Shown here one piece after another: positions 7,512-16,711 of a stretch of 20,740 nucleotides of DNA; positions within the stretch are counted from its first letter, which is position 1, and each line of letters begins with the position of its first letter. Position numbers and translations under genes: made by a program. This DNA comes from a virus. Location: positions 1-20,740 of IMG/VR virus record IMGVR_UViG_3300010368_000155; one strand, 5' to 3'. The notes beneath the pieces were generated by a model. It was not told the origin of the DNA, did no database searches, and saw only the letters and a program-made list of their open reading frames with translations.

Positions 7512-7940
7512 TTAAGATATGGTGATGTGAGCTACATCGTGAGCTGTTGCCTTCGCATAGAATACAGCACCGTCACAAAGAATCTCAACTTGATCTCCTA
7601 ACTGAGCACCACTGATAAATACTATTTCATCAACAGCAGACTCAGCAGAGCTACCAGCTCCACCATCTGCACCAACTGTCATTCCTACAATAGTATCTTC
7701 AGCTGTGTTATTAGCTATTGTAACAGCATTAGCTGCTACTTGACTCAAGACGAATTTAGCATTCCAACCAGAACCTGCATCTGCCGCCAATGGTAAGGTT
7801 ATTTCGTAAGCAGAATCTTGCTGTACTCCATATACCATTCCAGAATCAGAGGCAGTTAAGGTTTTAGCTGAATTGATAATACCAAATTTAGCCTGTGCTC
7901 CACTAGCACCACTATTATTATTTAAAGCATCACTTCTCAT
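7512..7940 (-). CDS. Capsid decoration / head-stabilising-like protein
   Basis: The 142-residue protein is small, Ala/Gly/Ser-rich and beta-rich, with YGVQQDSAYEITLPLAADAG, WNAKFVLSQVAANAVTIAN and a C-terminal DQVEILCDGAVFYAKATAHD. These strand patterns, and its position one base from the major capsid stop, are typical of head decoration or head-fibre proteins that bind the assembled shell. The N-terminal MRSDALNNNSGASGAQAKFG looks like a flexible arm. No start other than ATG 7940 fits better. Decoration is inferred from position and size, since such proteins diverge quickly. Confidence 0.65.
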   Translation of the reverse strand: MRSDALNNNSGASGAQAKFGIINSAKTLTASDSGMVYGVQQDSAYEITLPLAADAGSGWNAKFVLSQVAANAVTIANNTAEDTIVGMTVGADGGAGSSAESAVDEIVFISGAQLGDQVEILCDGAVFYAKATAHDVAHITIS

Positions 7941-7941
7941 C

Positions 7942-9327
7942 TTATACTCCTTCTAGGTTGTATAATGCGTGAGACTCAGCTAGAGTAACTTCTAGACCTG
8001 CTTCAGTTAAGATCATATCTTTTCTAAGATCTTCATCAGCAGACTGTACGTTAGTCATTACTTGTGTATCACGATTAATACTATTACCAATTAAAGGTCT
8101 GTAAGCTAGTTGACTCATATCAGCCATTAGCATGAAACCAGAAGCTTGACCTCTAAATAGAGGCTCTTTAACTAGGTTTAGTCTTCCATGAATCGTATCA
8201 ATTACTGTTATACTATGACCAAAAGCACCTTGTCTTTCAGACATGTTATAACGAGCAAGAGATGCACCAGTATTAACAGCGGTTGAAGAACCGGATTGCA
8301 TAGACTGGTTTAAGAAGGCATCTGCACCTAACTTGTTAAAGAATGTGATTACTGGTAATGAGCATAGAACTAGCTTGTCAGAAGCACCACCACGAGCCGG
8401 ATCAAAAATTACTTCAAGATCACTAAGTAATCTGTCGTAAGTCATCTCAGCCTGTGCTACACTTCTATGATAAGCACTCCCGGAAGAATAACTAAAAGCA
8501 CTGTCATCTACAACAGGGCTTGCATTCTTTAGAATGTGTCCTACTAGACCTTCAGTGTACTGAATGCCGCCTACACGAGCTTTTTGACCGAAGAGCATAG
8601 CTCTTTCAATGTCAACTTTATGCTCACGAAGCTTTGACGCCCAGATACGACTCCACTCATCAGGGTAACCCCTATAACGTGTAGCGTATGCTGTATTTGT
8701 CATTTCAGCAGCTGTTTTAAAGATCTGAGTGTAACCAAAACCATCTTCTAATTCACTTGACCAAACATCTGGAGAACCAGAACCTTCTTCAAATGAAGTA
8801 CCAATGATTTGTGCTACATCATCATCTGCAATGCTATTACTTCCTGTAACAGCTGATACATCAATTACTTTACCAGTAAAAGATGAATCATTTGCACCAT
8901 GTGAAATTGAACCATCTACTCTTACTAACGCTTGACCGTATCCCGCTGTAGTATCAACTGTACCTACAGAGAAAACCATTCCTTTAACTAAATATTCAAC
9001 AGCCGCTGCACCAGCAGTATCTACAGTAAATGAATACGAAGAACCTGCGGCAACAGTACCTATTGCACCTTTAATCAGAAAAGAACGATCTGAAAAACTG
9101 ATTTTATTTCTGTTTTCCAAGTAACGGAACACTGGGTCGTCGGTAGGAGCTTTAGCGACTTTATTCAAGTAAACGAAGAATGGTGATTCTTCCGGAGTTA
9201 ATTCAGCAACTCTGTCGCCAAAATTAAAGATCCGCCTTGCGTCTGGTCTTTGTCCTACACCTGCATCAGAAGTTTGAGCAGTAATATCGCTGGACTTTAA
9301 AGATCCAGTATTATATGATATTGCCAT
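7942..9327 (-). CDS. Major capsid protein (HK97 fold)
   Basis: The 461-residue protein follows the scaffold gene and precedes the decoration-like gene, the standard position. The N-terminal ELTPEESPFFVYLNKVAK is a landmark of many HK97-fold major capsid proteins (SU10-like, PF17236 type). The middle has FKTAAEMTNTAYATRYRGYP and WSRIWASKLREHKVDIERAM, resembling the long spine helix region. The C-terminal half holds GHSITVIDTIHGRLNLVKEP and LAYRPLIGNSI, matching P- and A-domain strands. The 28-base gap from the scaffold gene has no obvious terminator. Assembly into the icosahedral shell is expected; the family call is from memory of motifs. Confidence 0.88.
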   Translation of the reverse strand: MAISYNTGSLKSSDITAQTSDAGVGQRPDARRIFNFGDRVAELTPEESPFFVYLNKVAKAPTDDPVFRYLENRNKISFSDRSFLIKGAIGTVAAGSSYSFTVDTAGAAAVEYLVKGMVFSVGTVDTTAGYGQALVRVDGSISHGANDSSFTGKVIDVSAVTGSNSIADDDVAQIIGTSFEEGSGSPDVWSSELEDGFGYTQIFKTAAEMTNTAYATRYRGYPDEWSRIWASKLREHKVDIERAMLFGQKARVGGIQYTEGLVGHILKNASPVVDDSAFSYSSGSAYHRSVAQAEMTYDRLLSDLEVIFDPARGGASDKLVLCSLPVITFFNKLGADAFLNQSMQSGSSTAVNTGASLARYNMSERQGAFGHSITVIDTIHGRLNLVKEPLFRGQASGFMLMADMSQLAYRPLIGNSINRDTQVMTNVQSADEDLRKDMILTEAGLEVTLAESHALYNLEGV

Positions 9328-9354
9328 TTATATACCTCTTAGTATGTGTTATTA

Positions 9355-10146
9355 TTAGGGTAAAGCTGCTCCAGCACCTGTTCCCATGATACTTTCAAAG
9401 ACTTTATCCGTATCCGTTTTAGGGGATTGTGGAGCTTGTCCTTGTAAGACACCAGCAGTTCTGGGTGCTTGTTTAGCTGCATTTACCGCTTCCATTGTAT
9501 CGTTATTAGCAACAGAATTACCGTTTTGCATCTGCCAGAGCTTTACTAGGTTATTTAAACCTACTTGCTCTTTTGGTTTAGTAGTGAACTGCATAAAGTC
9601 TTGAATGTCATTATCTGACATCTTATAATTTCTGCGTAACTCACCAACTGTATTTTGCAGTTGCATTTCAGCCTGCATCTGTTGCTGTTGCTGGGCTAAC
9701 CTTTCAGATACTAACTGATCAACTTTACTTGTGATCTTTTGATCAACAAATTTACCTGATTCAGAAGTGTCATTTGTAAAGGCATCCCAAGGATTAAAGT
9801 CATCTACTGCGGGAGCTACTTCTTGAGTGCTCTGGTTTTGACCTTGTGGATTAGCTATACCGTCTTCAAGAGTTCTTACAAGATCAGGTCGCTGCTCTAG
9901 TAGCTGAAGTAATTGAGCACCTTGTTGCAGTTTAGCATTCTCAGCTTGTGACCGATCATACATAGACTGAAACTTTTTTGACTCTGCTTCATAATCTACA
10001 GCAGGGGCTTGTTCTTGAAACTCCTGTTGGTTTGCATCTACCTCTTGTGAGATAGATTGTTCATTGACGATATCTTCCACGAATGATTCATTACCACCTT
10101 GTATTCCGCTTTCGATACTTGCTTCCTGTTGTTCTAATGTAGACAT
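9355..10146 (-). CDS. Capsid scaffolding protein
   Basis: The 263-residue protein lies between portal and major capsid, where tailed phages encode scaffolds. It is acidic and Gln-rich, with low-complexity N-terminal QEQAPAVDYEAESKKFQ and central helices (QSMYDRSQAENAKLQQGAQL, SERLAQQQQQMQAEMQLQNT). A helical C-terminal region (about 175-205) holds NYKMSDNDIQDFMQFTTKPK. Coiled coils, low hydrophobicity and the gene order fit a scaffold that is removed during maturation. No protease is encoded nearby, so it may exit intact or be cleaved by a factor outside the window. Confidence 0.8.
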   Translation of the reverse strand: MSTLEQQEASIESGIQGGNESFVEDIVNEQSISQEVDANQQEFQEQAPAVDYEAESKKFQSMYDRSQAENAKLQQGAQLLQLLEQRPDLVRTLEDGIANPQGQNQSTQEVAPAVDDFNPWDAFTNDTSESGKFVDQKITSKVDQLVSERLAQQQQQMQAEMQLQNTVGELRRNYKMSDNDIQDFMQFTTKPKEQVGLNNLVKLWQMQNGNSVANNDTMEAVNAAKQAPRTAGVLQGQAPQSPKTDTDKVFESIMGTGAGAALP

Positions 10147-10166
10147 ATACTCTCCTTAGATGTCTC

Positions 10167-12197
10167 TTAGGCTTTTGGAGTGGAACTGACTTCTCTCTGA
10201 ACATCTTTCAGATTGTTTGACAATTTCTCCACCTCGAGCTTCACCTCGTTTTCTAGTTTACTACGTTGTACCCTTCTGTCTGCTTTAGATTCAGAATTAA
10301 CTTCGTTAAGTCTAGATTTAAACTTTTCGACTTCAACTCTTTTTCTATCACTGACAGACTCTCTTTGGGCTGTCTGCAAGTCACCTTGCAAATTCTTTAT
10401 TTGTTCTGACATAGCTTGCATTTGCTGCTGCATTAATTGTTTCTCTTCAGTCCTACGCATAATACCTTCCTTGTCAAATATCTCTGGATTCTTCTTAAGA
10501 ACCTCATAACGATCCACGATACCCATTTGAAATGCCTCAAGATACACAGCAAGTTCTGCATATTTACTAGAAGGCATAGTAGAACCTGATTCAATTCTAA
10601 TATCATGTTGATCTAAAATATGTCTATCTTTCTTTAAGTCTAAGACAGCACCACTAATATCTGTATAGAAGTTAGCCATAACTTCAGTAATGTTGTTGTT
10701 AGGTTGTGCTAATCTAAAAATCTTTTTATAGGTGTAATGACCCTTTGATAAATTATAAAGAACTTTACCAAGTTTGTTAATACTAAATTCAACATCTCTC
10801 AATTTAGATTTAGGTCTTTCACTCCCCAGAGCAATCATTCTTTCTGTTGCTTTATGTGTCTCTGGAGCTTTATCTGCAAAGCCATGCATCATCTCTGGTA
10901 ATCCAAAAATAAAATCTATATAAAATTCTGACTGTTGTATCAATCTATAAAATTCACCAGCTAATGGTTGTGGAGATGGATAATGTGGTTCACCTTGTGA
11001 TGAATCAACTTCGATTACCGCATTTGGGTTAGCCCAGTCTTTTTCTAATTGGTCAATGTCATCTACACTACCTAATGGTACTAATAGTTTAAGTCCCGCT
11101 GACGCTTGGGCATGTGAAAGGGCTAAAGACCATAATTTATTAAGCAATCTCTGCATTGGTCTAGCTCTGGATACATCGCTCTTGGGGTAAGGAGTACCTG
11201 TCCAGATATTTGGTAGCGGGACTATAGGATATTCATCTGTATTTAAAACTTGTTCATATAAAACAATTTCACCCAATGTAGCACATACTTTTATTCTTGT
11301 CTGTAAAACTTCTATTGCTGTATAAGCACCTATCTCAAACGCTTCTGCATTCTCACTCATCATCTTAGCGTATTCTTCCTGAGAGAGTATTTCCTCTTCT
11401 TGATTCTGCATATCAATAATTCGGTAAAAGGGAACTTTTATTTTATAAAAGCGTTCTAATATTTGATACTTCTTTACTTGAAAATAATCTTTATCCTTTA
11501 CTTCCGCTGGGGTAAACACACTCATTGAATTTCTATTTTGAGAAGATGGATAATCCTCATCGTCGTATGTAAACCCAGATATCTCACGAATAATACCCGG
11601 TATCTCTTCACCTGTGTTCGGGTCTACTGTATCATTTAATTCAGGGTAGAGGTTGACGACTTGTTCACCGGTAAGAATGGTAGAAAGGATAAGACCATCC
11701 GAATCACCGAACCAACGATCTCTTGAGCTGGGAGATGCGTATACCCTAAAAGGGTCAAGGTAAGTAAACTTGACATCACCTCTACCGAAATCTGATTCTC
11801 TATCAATATAAGCATACAAATAACCCATACCAGTAGTAGCATAGTCTTGTATCGCTTGTTTCATTTGCCAGTCACCATCTGACTTTTGCCAAACATAACC
11901 CATGATAGTTCTCCATAAAGAAGCTACCTGTACATCAGAGTCTTCTCTAGGGGTTATGGTAAATGCTGGGGGTCTAGATGTTAATACTGCTTTAAATTTT
12001 TCTATTGCAGCCGATACCCTATCCATCGGTATATCAGCTTGATTGCGTTGTGACAACTCATCAGACTCATCGTTGGTAAAGTGATTACCAAGATAAAAGT
12101 CTATATCTTTTCTAGCTTCAGTGTCCCACTCAGAACGAGCGTCACGCCATTGACGATATAACTCTTCGTTTTGTAATGCTCGAGGGTCTTGATCCAT
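10167..12197 (-). CDS. Portal protein (P22-like class)
   Basis: The 676-residue size and order (portal-scaffold-capsid) fit a portal. The N-terminal part has WRDARSEWDTEARKDIDFYL, the middle has PPAFTITPREDSDVQVASLW and TGMGYLYAYIDRES then VKFTYLDPFRVYASPSSRD. The D-P-f-rVy.sP pattern before wing-like strands is characteristic of P22-type portals. LNKLWSLALSHAQASAGLKL is probably stem or wing region. The C-terminus (about 590-676) is a long highly charged coiled coil with EKQLMQQQMQAMSEQIKNLQ, consistent with a barrel or crown helix. The portal forms the dodecameric vertex through which DNA is packaged and exits. The start overlaps the upstream stop by one base (TAATG at 12197). Confidence 0.88.
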   Translation of the reverse strand: MDQDPRALQNEELYRQWRDARSEWDTEARKDIDFYLGNHFTNDESDELSQRNQADIPMDRVSAAIEKFKAVLTSRPPAFTITPREDSDVQVASLWRTIMGYVWQKSDGDWQMKQAIQDYATTGMGYLYAYIDRESDFGRGDVKFTYLDPFRVYASPSSRDRWFGDSDGLILSTILTGEQVVNLYPELNDTVDPNTGEEIPGIIREISGFTYDDEDYPSSQNRNSMSVFTPAEVKDKDYFQVKKYQILERFYKIKVPFYRIIDMQNQEEEILSQEEYAKMMSENAEAFEIGAYTAIEVLQTRIKVCATLGEIVLYEQVLNTDEYPIVPLPNIWTGTPYPKSDVSRARPMQRLLNKLWSLALSHAQASAGLKLLVPLGSVDDIDQLEKDWANPNAVIEVDSSQGEPHYPSPQPLAGEFYRLIQQSEFYIDFIFGLPEMMHGFADKAPETHKATERMIALGSERPKSKLRDVEFSINKLGKVLYNLSKGHYTYKKIFRLAQPNNNITEVMANFYTDISGAVLDLKKDRHILDQHDIRIESGSTMPSSKYAELAVYLEAFQMGIVDRYEVLKKNPEIFDKEGIMRRTEEKQLMQQQMQAMSEQIKNLQGDLQTAQRESVSDRKRVEVEKFKSRLNEVNSESKADRRVQRSKLENEVKLEVEKLSNNLKDVQREVSSTPKA

Positions 12198-13552
12198 TAA
12201 TTACCTTCTGGAAAGTAATTAGGATTTATCATTTCTTCTCTGTATTTATCCATAAAATAGTCTTGCTGTGGTGTATTTCTATAATACATAGAGTCTTGAG
12301 GGCTTCTTTCTATCTTTTCCGATAAAGAATCCAATCTTAATCTTTCTAAAAAGTTTTGCATCTTATCCCTAGTCAACTCTTCATTTTCCATTTCTAACTC
12401 ACCCCTTAATGAGTTCATGTAATCACCAGACTGACCCCAATTACCAGTTGCTGGTGCTTGGTTAGGTCTTTGGTCAAAGGGTACAAAAGGACTAGGCTGC
12501 TCTTGCTGCATCATAGCAGAGTCTTGAACTGCACCACCTTCTTGCATACCTAAAAGCTTTTTAAGAAAACCACTTTTTTCTTCTTCAGGGTTTAATATTT
12601 GTTGAGCCATATCAAATGTAATAGAATCTTGTGGAGCGTTCATAGCTTTATTCCTAGCTCTTTTTATAGATAACTGACGACTTAAATTAGGTAAAGGTCT
12701 TTGAGCTTCTCCTAAGTAATACCTATCACCATCATCTGTTGGTGTTTGATAAACTGATTGAAAAACACTTTCAGGAGTTATATTAAGTCCCAATATTTCA
12801 CCACCATCTTGATAGCCGTACATTTCTTTTTTCTTCTTAGCTTTACCACCATGCATCATACCAATTAAACCTAATTTATCAGCTAAATCCATTAATTTTT
12901 CAACATCTTTACTGTCACCTTTTAATGGCTTTACACCTTGTTTAGAGGCATAATCCATTTCTTTTATTTTTCTTAAAATACCTTTATTCGTATCAACACT
13001 TTTACCATAACCTTCTTCTTCAGGGCTTAAATATCTTCCAGTTTTTGGGTCAGTAAACGCTTTTATGTCTGCAATTTTAAACAATAAAGATGAATAAGGA
13101 TCTTGTAAATTTGACATATTGGTTAAGTTTTGATATTCAGGATTTGCTAATTGCATTGGTTCTGCTCGTCTTAATGCCATATCTAATACAGAACCACCTT
13201 CCTGCATGTAACCCATTTTATTTCTAACATCTTCAGGGAGTTTACCAAGTCCGGGGTTATTATCAGGAACTGGTTTTAAGTTAGACATAGCCTGCCCACC
13301 ATTTTGATATTGATTAACCATACCACCATGACCATACTGCTTTGCATTGACCATACCGCCACCATACATGCCAGTCATATTCTTTAGTGTAGCCTGTGCA
13401 ATCAGTCTATCTATTTCAGAATGACCACCTGCCTCTGGCATATCGTTTAATTTTTCCAATGTGGGAACTCCTATCATATCCACAGCTTCTTTGCGAATCA
13501 CAAATTCACCGGGAGTTAAAATTGCTTTTACTGTATCTGTTGTATTTGGCAT
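12197..13552 (-). CDS. TPGEF-motif protein with Gly-Gly repeats
   Basis: The 451-residue protein begins with VKAILTPGEFVIRKEAVDMI (about 8-27), a motif widespread in marine phage structural and tape-measure-type proteins. It is followed by seven copies of a short motif of Tyr or Met, two residues, then GG (MYGGGMV 62-68, YGHGGMV 73-79, YQNGGQA 82-88, MQEGGSV 116-122, MMHGGKA 232-238, YQDGGEI 247-253, MQEGGAV 336-342). A lysine run KKKKE sits at about 239-243. The C-terminal half (about 370-450) is helical and charged. It lies between endolysin and portal with single-base overlaps on both sides. No enzyme motif is seen. A virion or ejection component is plausible, but the function is unknown. 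Confidence 0.75.
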   Translation of the reverse strand: MPNTTDTVKAILTPGEFVIRKEAVDMIGVPTLEKLNDMPEAGGHSEIDRLIAQATLKNMTGMYGGGMVNAKQYGHGGMVNQYQNGGQAMSNLKPVPDNNPGLGKLPEDVRNKMGYMQEGGSVLDMALRRAEPMQLANPEYQNLTNMSNLQDPYSSLLFKIADIKAFTDPKTGRYLSPEEEGYGKSVDTNKGILRKIKEMDYASKQGVKPLKGDSKDVEKLMDLADKLGLIGMMHGGKAKKKKEMYGYQDGGEILGLNITPESVFQSVYQTPTDDGDRYYLGEAQRPLPNLSRQLSIKRARNKAMNAPQDSITFDMAQQILNPEEEKSGFLKKLLGMQEGGAVQDSAMMQQEQPSPFVPFDQRPNQAPATGNWGQSGDYMNSLRGELEMENEELTRDKMQNFLERLRLDSLSEKIERSPQDSMYYRNTPQQDYFMDKYREEMINPNYFPEGN

Positions 13553-13947
13553 TACTTATCTCTTATTTCAAAATGGGGAAAATCGTCGAAACGGTTGTCC
13601 ATTACCTTAAAATCCATATCCCAGTCTCCGCCCCATCTCAGACGGTAACCCATCCCACGAGCAATGCCGATAACAAAACCAGCGAATAGTGTTTGCCTTT
13701 CCCTGTCCTCCCAATCCACAGGATAAGGGGTAACGTCAACGGCTTTAGAAGGACTAATATTGTGCCTACCGTTAGGATACTTAACTTTTGTGCGACCTTC
13801 ATCATATAATTTATTTTGCCTTTCTTTGCTCCTATGTCCCTCAAGAACAGAACAATCTACATGTTTGATTACTTCATTAAATACATTCTGTAAACGCTCA
13901 TCACAGGATGCTAATCTCTCTTTTGATCTTTTAGAATATCGTGGCAT
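13552..13947 (-). CDS. M15 family endolysin (L-Ala-D-Glu / D-Ala-D-Ala peptidase-like)
   Basis: The 131-residue protein matches the peptidase M15 (M15_4, VanY-like) phage endolysins. A GHRSKERQNKLYDEGRTKVK helix-turn is followed by NGRHNISPSKAVDVTPYPVD. The C-terminal RWGGDWDMDFKVMDNRFDDF leads into PHFEI. Expected zinc ligands are His62, Asp71 and His125, with PHFE at the C-terminus as usual. It cuts peptide bonds in peptidoglycan to release progeny. No signal peptide is present, so a holin or a SAR-type route elsewhere is required; the small membrane proteins at the left edge are candidates. It sits between TerL and the TPGEF gene, an unusual place far from other lysis-like genes. The ribosome binding site is weak. 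Confidence 0.9.
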   Translation of the reverse strand: MPRYSKRSKERLASCDERLQNVFNEVIKHVDCSVLEGHRSKERQNKLYDEGRTKVKYPNGRHNISPSKAVDVTPYPVDWEDRERQTLFAGFVIGIARGMGYRLRWGGDWDMDFKVMDNRFDDFPHFEIRDK

Positions 13948-14001
13948 GTGGATTTGAATTTAAATATAAGTCATACATAAACAAAAGACAAATAATATTT
14001 T

Positions 14002-15594
14002 TTATGCCCTAGATCCAGTCATCCAGTTATACGCTTTTTTCTTCATACGTCTTACTGGACTAGATTCTTCATTTAGTAATGATTCTCGTTTTGTTCTTGT
14101 ACTCTTAGGAGCTTTGGCAAAGTAGTCTGCATAGTATAACGCATCCATCACATCGTCATTTCTAGGTTTTGGGTGCTCAAAGAACTCATCTACCAATTCT
14201 GTCATTTCCCTTCTTATGTATAATTTCTTAGAATTGACAATAACACCTAAGCTTGTTTCAAGCCTATCTTGCTTTTTAATCCTAGCGGGTGGCTTAACAC
14301 CCTTAAAGATTCCGGGCATTAGTCTTTTTTCAGTAGCAGACATTCTTGTTACCATATCTCTAACCATTTCCTGTGCCGCTACTGTTTCTATCGTTACTCT
14401 CCTTACTGGAGTATATTTATTTGCTAACCTTATAATTTCTTTTGGAACATCAAAGGTAGGTATTCTTTCTCTAAAGTACTCTAGGACATATCTATTTTTA
14501 TTGGAATCAATCGCCATTACAAGTATAACTTGAAAGTCAGATGTTTCCGATGCTGTTGCTGCTAAATCTACCCCCAAGTAAATGTTTACTGGTATAGCAT
14601 CTTCACCGTCTATGAGGTAATTGAATTTGTTTCTACATTCTACCTTACCGCTGAAATATTGTATTCGATCTATTTTAAACGCTGCATTAGAAACATCTCT
14701 CGCATCATTCATGTATTCCTGTGCAAACTTATTAACAAGACCAGCTTCAATAAACTCTCTTTTCTTTGCTGCTAGTTTTTTAAGAGAGAATTGCTCTTTC
14801 CAAATAGACTTACCATCTTCTATTGCTCGCTTAAATGTCACCGCCCAAGGATATTCTCTACCTTCGTCTTGAGCTTTTTTGTTTCCATCTACTACTGCTT
14901 GCAAAAAGCTATCAAAATGAACTATCGTTCCCGCTAACCATATCCAACCTTCTCTTCCCGGAGTTTCCTCCAGTGCAGGATATACTGTTGATACGATCCA
15001 TTTCTTAATATCTGCTCTACGCTCTGGTGTTTTGGTATTTAGTTCTGATTCAAAGTCATCTAAGATGATACCAGTATAACGAACATCTACTTCTGCTCTA
15101 CCTCTAAGTCTCTGTGAAGTACCTTTTGCAATTAATCTGTCCCCTTTAGGTGTAACAATATCTTTTTCTGTCCAACGCTTTCCCGCTGCACCTCCATCTA
15201 AATTACCGAAGTAGTAACGAAGACGCTTATTCATTTCAAAATGATTGCGTAAATACTTTAAGTGGTCAATAGACTGGCTTTGCTCTTCGGATACCCATGC
15301 AATGAAGTGTTGCTCATCATCCTGAGCAAACACAAGCTTATGCATAATGGCTGCTTTCGATAAGATTGATTTACCAAAACCTCTAGGCATAATGATACAG
15401 CTACGACTACCGGGTTTAGAGGATATTAGTTTATCTGCTACATCAAAGTGAAATGCTGGTGATGCAGACTTTTTAAGAAAGTCATTTGGTAGAAAAGCTC
15501 TTCCAAAGTAAATAAGACTTTTATAGGACTTGGCTAATACTTCATCCCTGTCTTTCATTTCAGATGGAGATGGATTAATATTAAAATTATCCAT
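14002..15594 (-). CDS. terL: Terminase large subunit (ATPase and nuclease)
   Basis: The 530-residue protein powers DNA packaging at the portal and cuts concatemers. The Walker A motif is MPRGFGKS (69-76), Walker B with catalytic acid is IILDDFE (about 176-182), and a coupling motif is near WLAGTIVHFDS (219-229). The RNase H-like nuclease follows: Asp343 in GVDLA, Glu403 in TIETV and Asp480/481 in RNDDVMDALYYAD. The motif order and size are normal, so the enzyme should be active. A 54-base gap separates it from the endolysin gene, and 8 bases separate it from the hidden gene upstream. The window does not show whether packaging is headful or cohesive-end. Confidence 0.95.
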   Translation of the reverse strand: MDNFNINPSPSEMKDRDEVLAKSYKSLIYFGRAFLPNDFLKKSASPAFHFDVADKLISSKPGSRSCIIMPRGFGKSILSKAAIMHKLVFAQDDEQHFIAWVSEEQSQSIDHLKYLRNHFEMNKRLRYYFGNLDGGAAGKRWTEKDIVTPKGDRLIAKGTSQRLRGRAEVDVRYTGIILDDFESELNTKTPERRADIKKWIVSTVYPALEETPGREGWIWLAGTIVHFDSFLQAVVDGNKKAQDEGREYPWAVTFKRAIEDGKSIWKEQFSLKKLAAKKREFIEAGLVNKFAQEYMNDARDVSNAAFKIDRIQYFSGKVECRNKFNYLIDGEDAIPVNIYLGVDLAATASETSDFQVILVMAIDSNKNRYVLEYFRERIPTFDVPKEIIRLANKYTPVRRVTIETVAAQEMVRDMVTRMSATEKRLMPGIFKGVKPPARIKKQDRLETSLGVIVNSKKLYIRREMTELVDEFFEHPKPRNDDVMDALYYADYFAKAPKSTRTKRESLLNEESSPVRRMKKKAYNWMTGSRA

Positions 15595-15602
15595 TATTTA
15601 CG

Positions 15603-15743
15603 TTATTTAGACTCTTTAGTTGTAAATGCTATGTTATATCGATTGTTACCTAGTTTGATTGATTTAGGTACTGTATAGCTCCAAACAGAGCTAGTCTGTG
15701 TATTCCAATACCTATCATTAACTACTACTGCTTGTATTACCAC
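15603..15743 (-). CDS. Small GTG-start hypothetical gene between TerS and TerL
   Basis: A GTG at 15741-15743 starts a 46-residue frame that overlaps the end of the TerS-like gene by 26 bases. It fills the otherwise empty 123-base gap before TerL. An AGGA ribosome binding site sits 8 bases upstream. The product has VVIQAVVVNDRYWNTQTSSV followed by WSYTVPKSIKLGNNRYNIAF and ends TTKESK. It has an alternating strand-like pattern with three Tyr and two Trp, unlike random shadow frames. Function is unknown. An ATG frame at the same place gives only 22 codons and is less protein-like. Confidence 0.6.
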   Translation of the reverse strand: MVIQAVVVNDRYWNTQTSSVWSYTVPKSIKLGNNRYNIAFTTKESK

Positions 15744-16521
15744 TTGTTAATTCCTTTTTCTTACCTGTTAACATCCCTTGCTCAAATGCTTGTAACTTCT
15801 CTTTACTGAATCCAGTAAACTCTTGTATCAGTGCAATAGACTCGGACTTCTTATCTGTATTAAGCATTCCCGATATCTTCATTAATGTTTCTAGTGCTCT
15901 TAGTTTATCGCCATCTCTTACTTCAACTTTATCGACAACGCTCTTTGTGCTTTCTAATAAGTATCTTTTTGTAATACCTACGTCTGCCATTAACTCTTCT
16001 ATTTCTTTATCCACTTGATTCCTCACTGTTTTGCTCTTAAGTAGTAATGTTGATTTTCGTTTAGCTGCTTCTGCGTCTGTTGTCTTGGGATATGCTTTCA
16101 TATAAGCACTCTCAGGATCTAAGCCCATTGCAATGTATTTAGAAAACATTCTCTTCTCTCTAGTCATGCCGCCTTTTACTCTAGAGTCATAACTATTCTT
16201 TTTTACAAATCTATAAATAGAATCTTTTACTGTTCCATGAAGCTTTGTTTTCTTCTTTACATTAAACATACCAATGATTGTGCGGATATAACCATCTGTT
16301 GTGTTATTTCCTTTCATATACCCTTTCTTAAGGACTTGGACTATCTTACCGTCATCAGAGTGACACCACTGGTTTTCTTCAGCTTCTTTCCAATTCTTTA
16401 CAATAGGCTCTGTAGGATGTGCTGTACGGAACTCTTCTTCGCTTTCGTAAGCATAATGAACAACACCTTTGACTGTACGCTGTAACGCCAAGCTAGTTGG
16501 GTTGGTTAAGGTTATATTCAT
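15718..16521 (-). CDS. Terminase small subunit-like protein
   Basis: The 267-residue protein lies directly before TerL. Its second half (about 119-222) matches terminase small subunits: MTREKRMFSKYIAMGLDPES then AYMKAYPKTTDAEAAKRKST, a helix-turn-helix-like DNA-binding region, followed by long helices (NQVDKEIEELMADVGITKRY) that form the oligomeric ring. The N-terminal 90 residues (about 1-95, with VVHYAYESEEEFRTAHPTEP) are an extra part not typical of a minimal TerS and may be a specific DNA-recognition or regulatory domain. TerS selects phage DNA for packaging. The C-terminal Ser-rich tail overlaps the hidden gene downstream. Confidence 0.75.
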   Translation of the reverse strand: MNITLTNPTSLALQRTVKGVVHYAYESEEEFRTAHPTEPIVKNWKEAEENQWCHSDDGKIVQVLKKGYMKGNNTTDGYIRTIIGMFNVKKKTKLHGTVKDSIYRFVKKNSYDSRVKGGMTREKRMFSKYIAMGLDPESAYMKAYPKTTDAEAAKRKSTLLLKSKTVRNQVDKEIEELMADVGITKRYLLESTKSVVDKVEVRDGDKLRALETLMKISGMLNTDKKSESIALIQEFTGFSKEKLQAFEQGMLTGKKKELTSGNTSSSS

Positions 16522-16711
16522 CCATTTCTATTATTTGTAGTTCTGGCATATTATTCATTCGATATATTAACTCTGCAATTAATCCTACGTTTCTACCAGA
16601 CGGCTCTATAATGTCTAGTATCTTTAATTCTTTTGATATTTCTCTACACCGCTCTAGGTTAGTATAGATGTCTGTTATTTCATAATCACCGTATATTGCT
16701 TTTTCTAACAT
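16493..16711 (-). CDS. Small hypothetical protein heading the late operon
   Basis: The most likely start is ATG 16711, because GAGAG lies 6 bases upstream. Longer in-frame starts exist at ATG 16729 and 16762 without a ribosome binding site. From 16711 the product is 72 residues, starting MLEKAIYGDYEITDIYTNLE, with helical RCREISKELKILDIIEPSGR and a MNNMPELQIIEMDEYNLNQPN end. It overlaps the TerS-like start by 29 bases. It is acidic and probably soluble, with no recognised domain. As first gene of the leftward operon it sits just downstream of the divergence region and may be expressed first in that arm. Confidence 0.7.
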   Translation of the reverse strand: MLEKAIYGDYEITDIYTNLERCREISKELKILDIIEPSGRNVGLIAELIYRMNNMPELQIIEMDEYNLNQPN

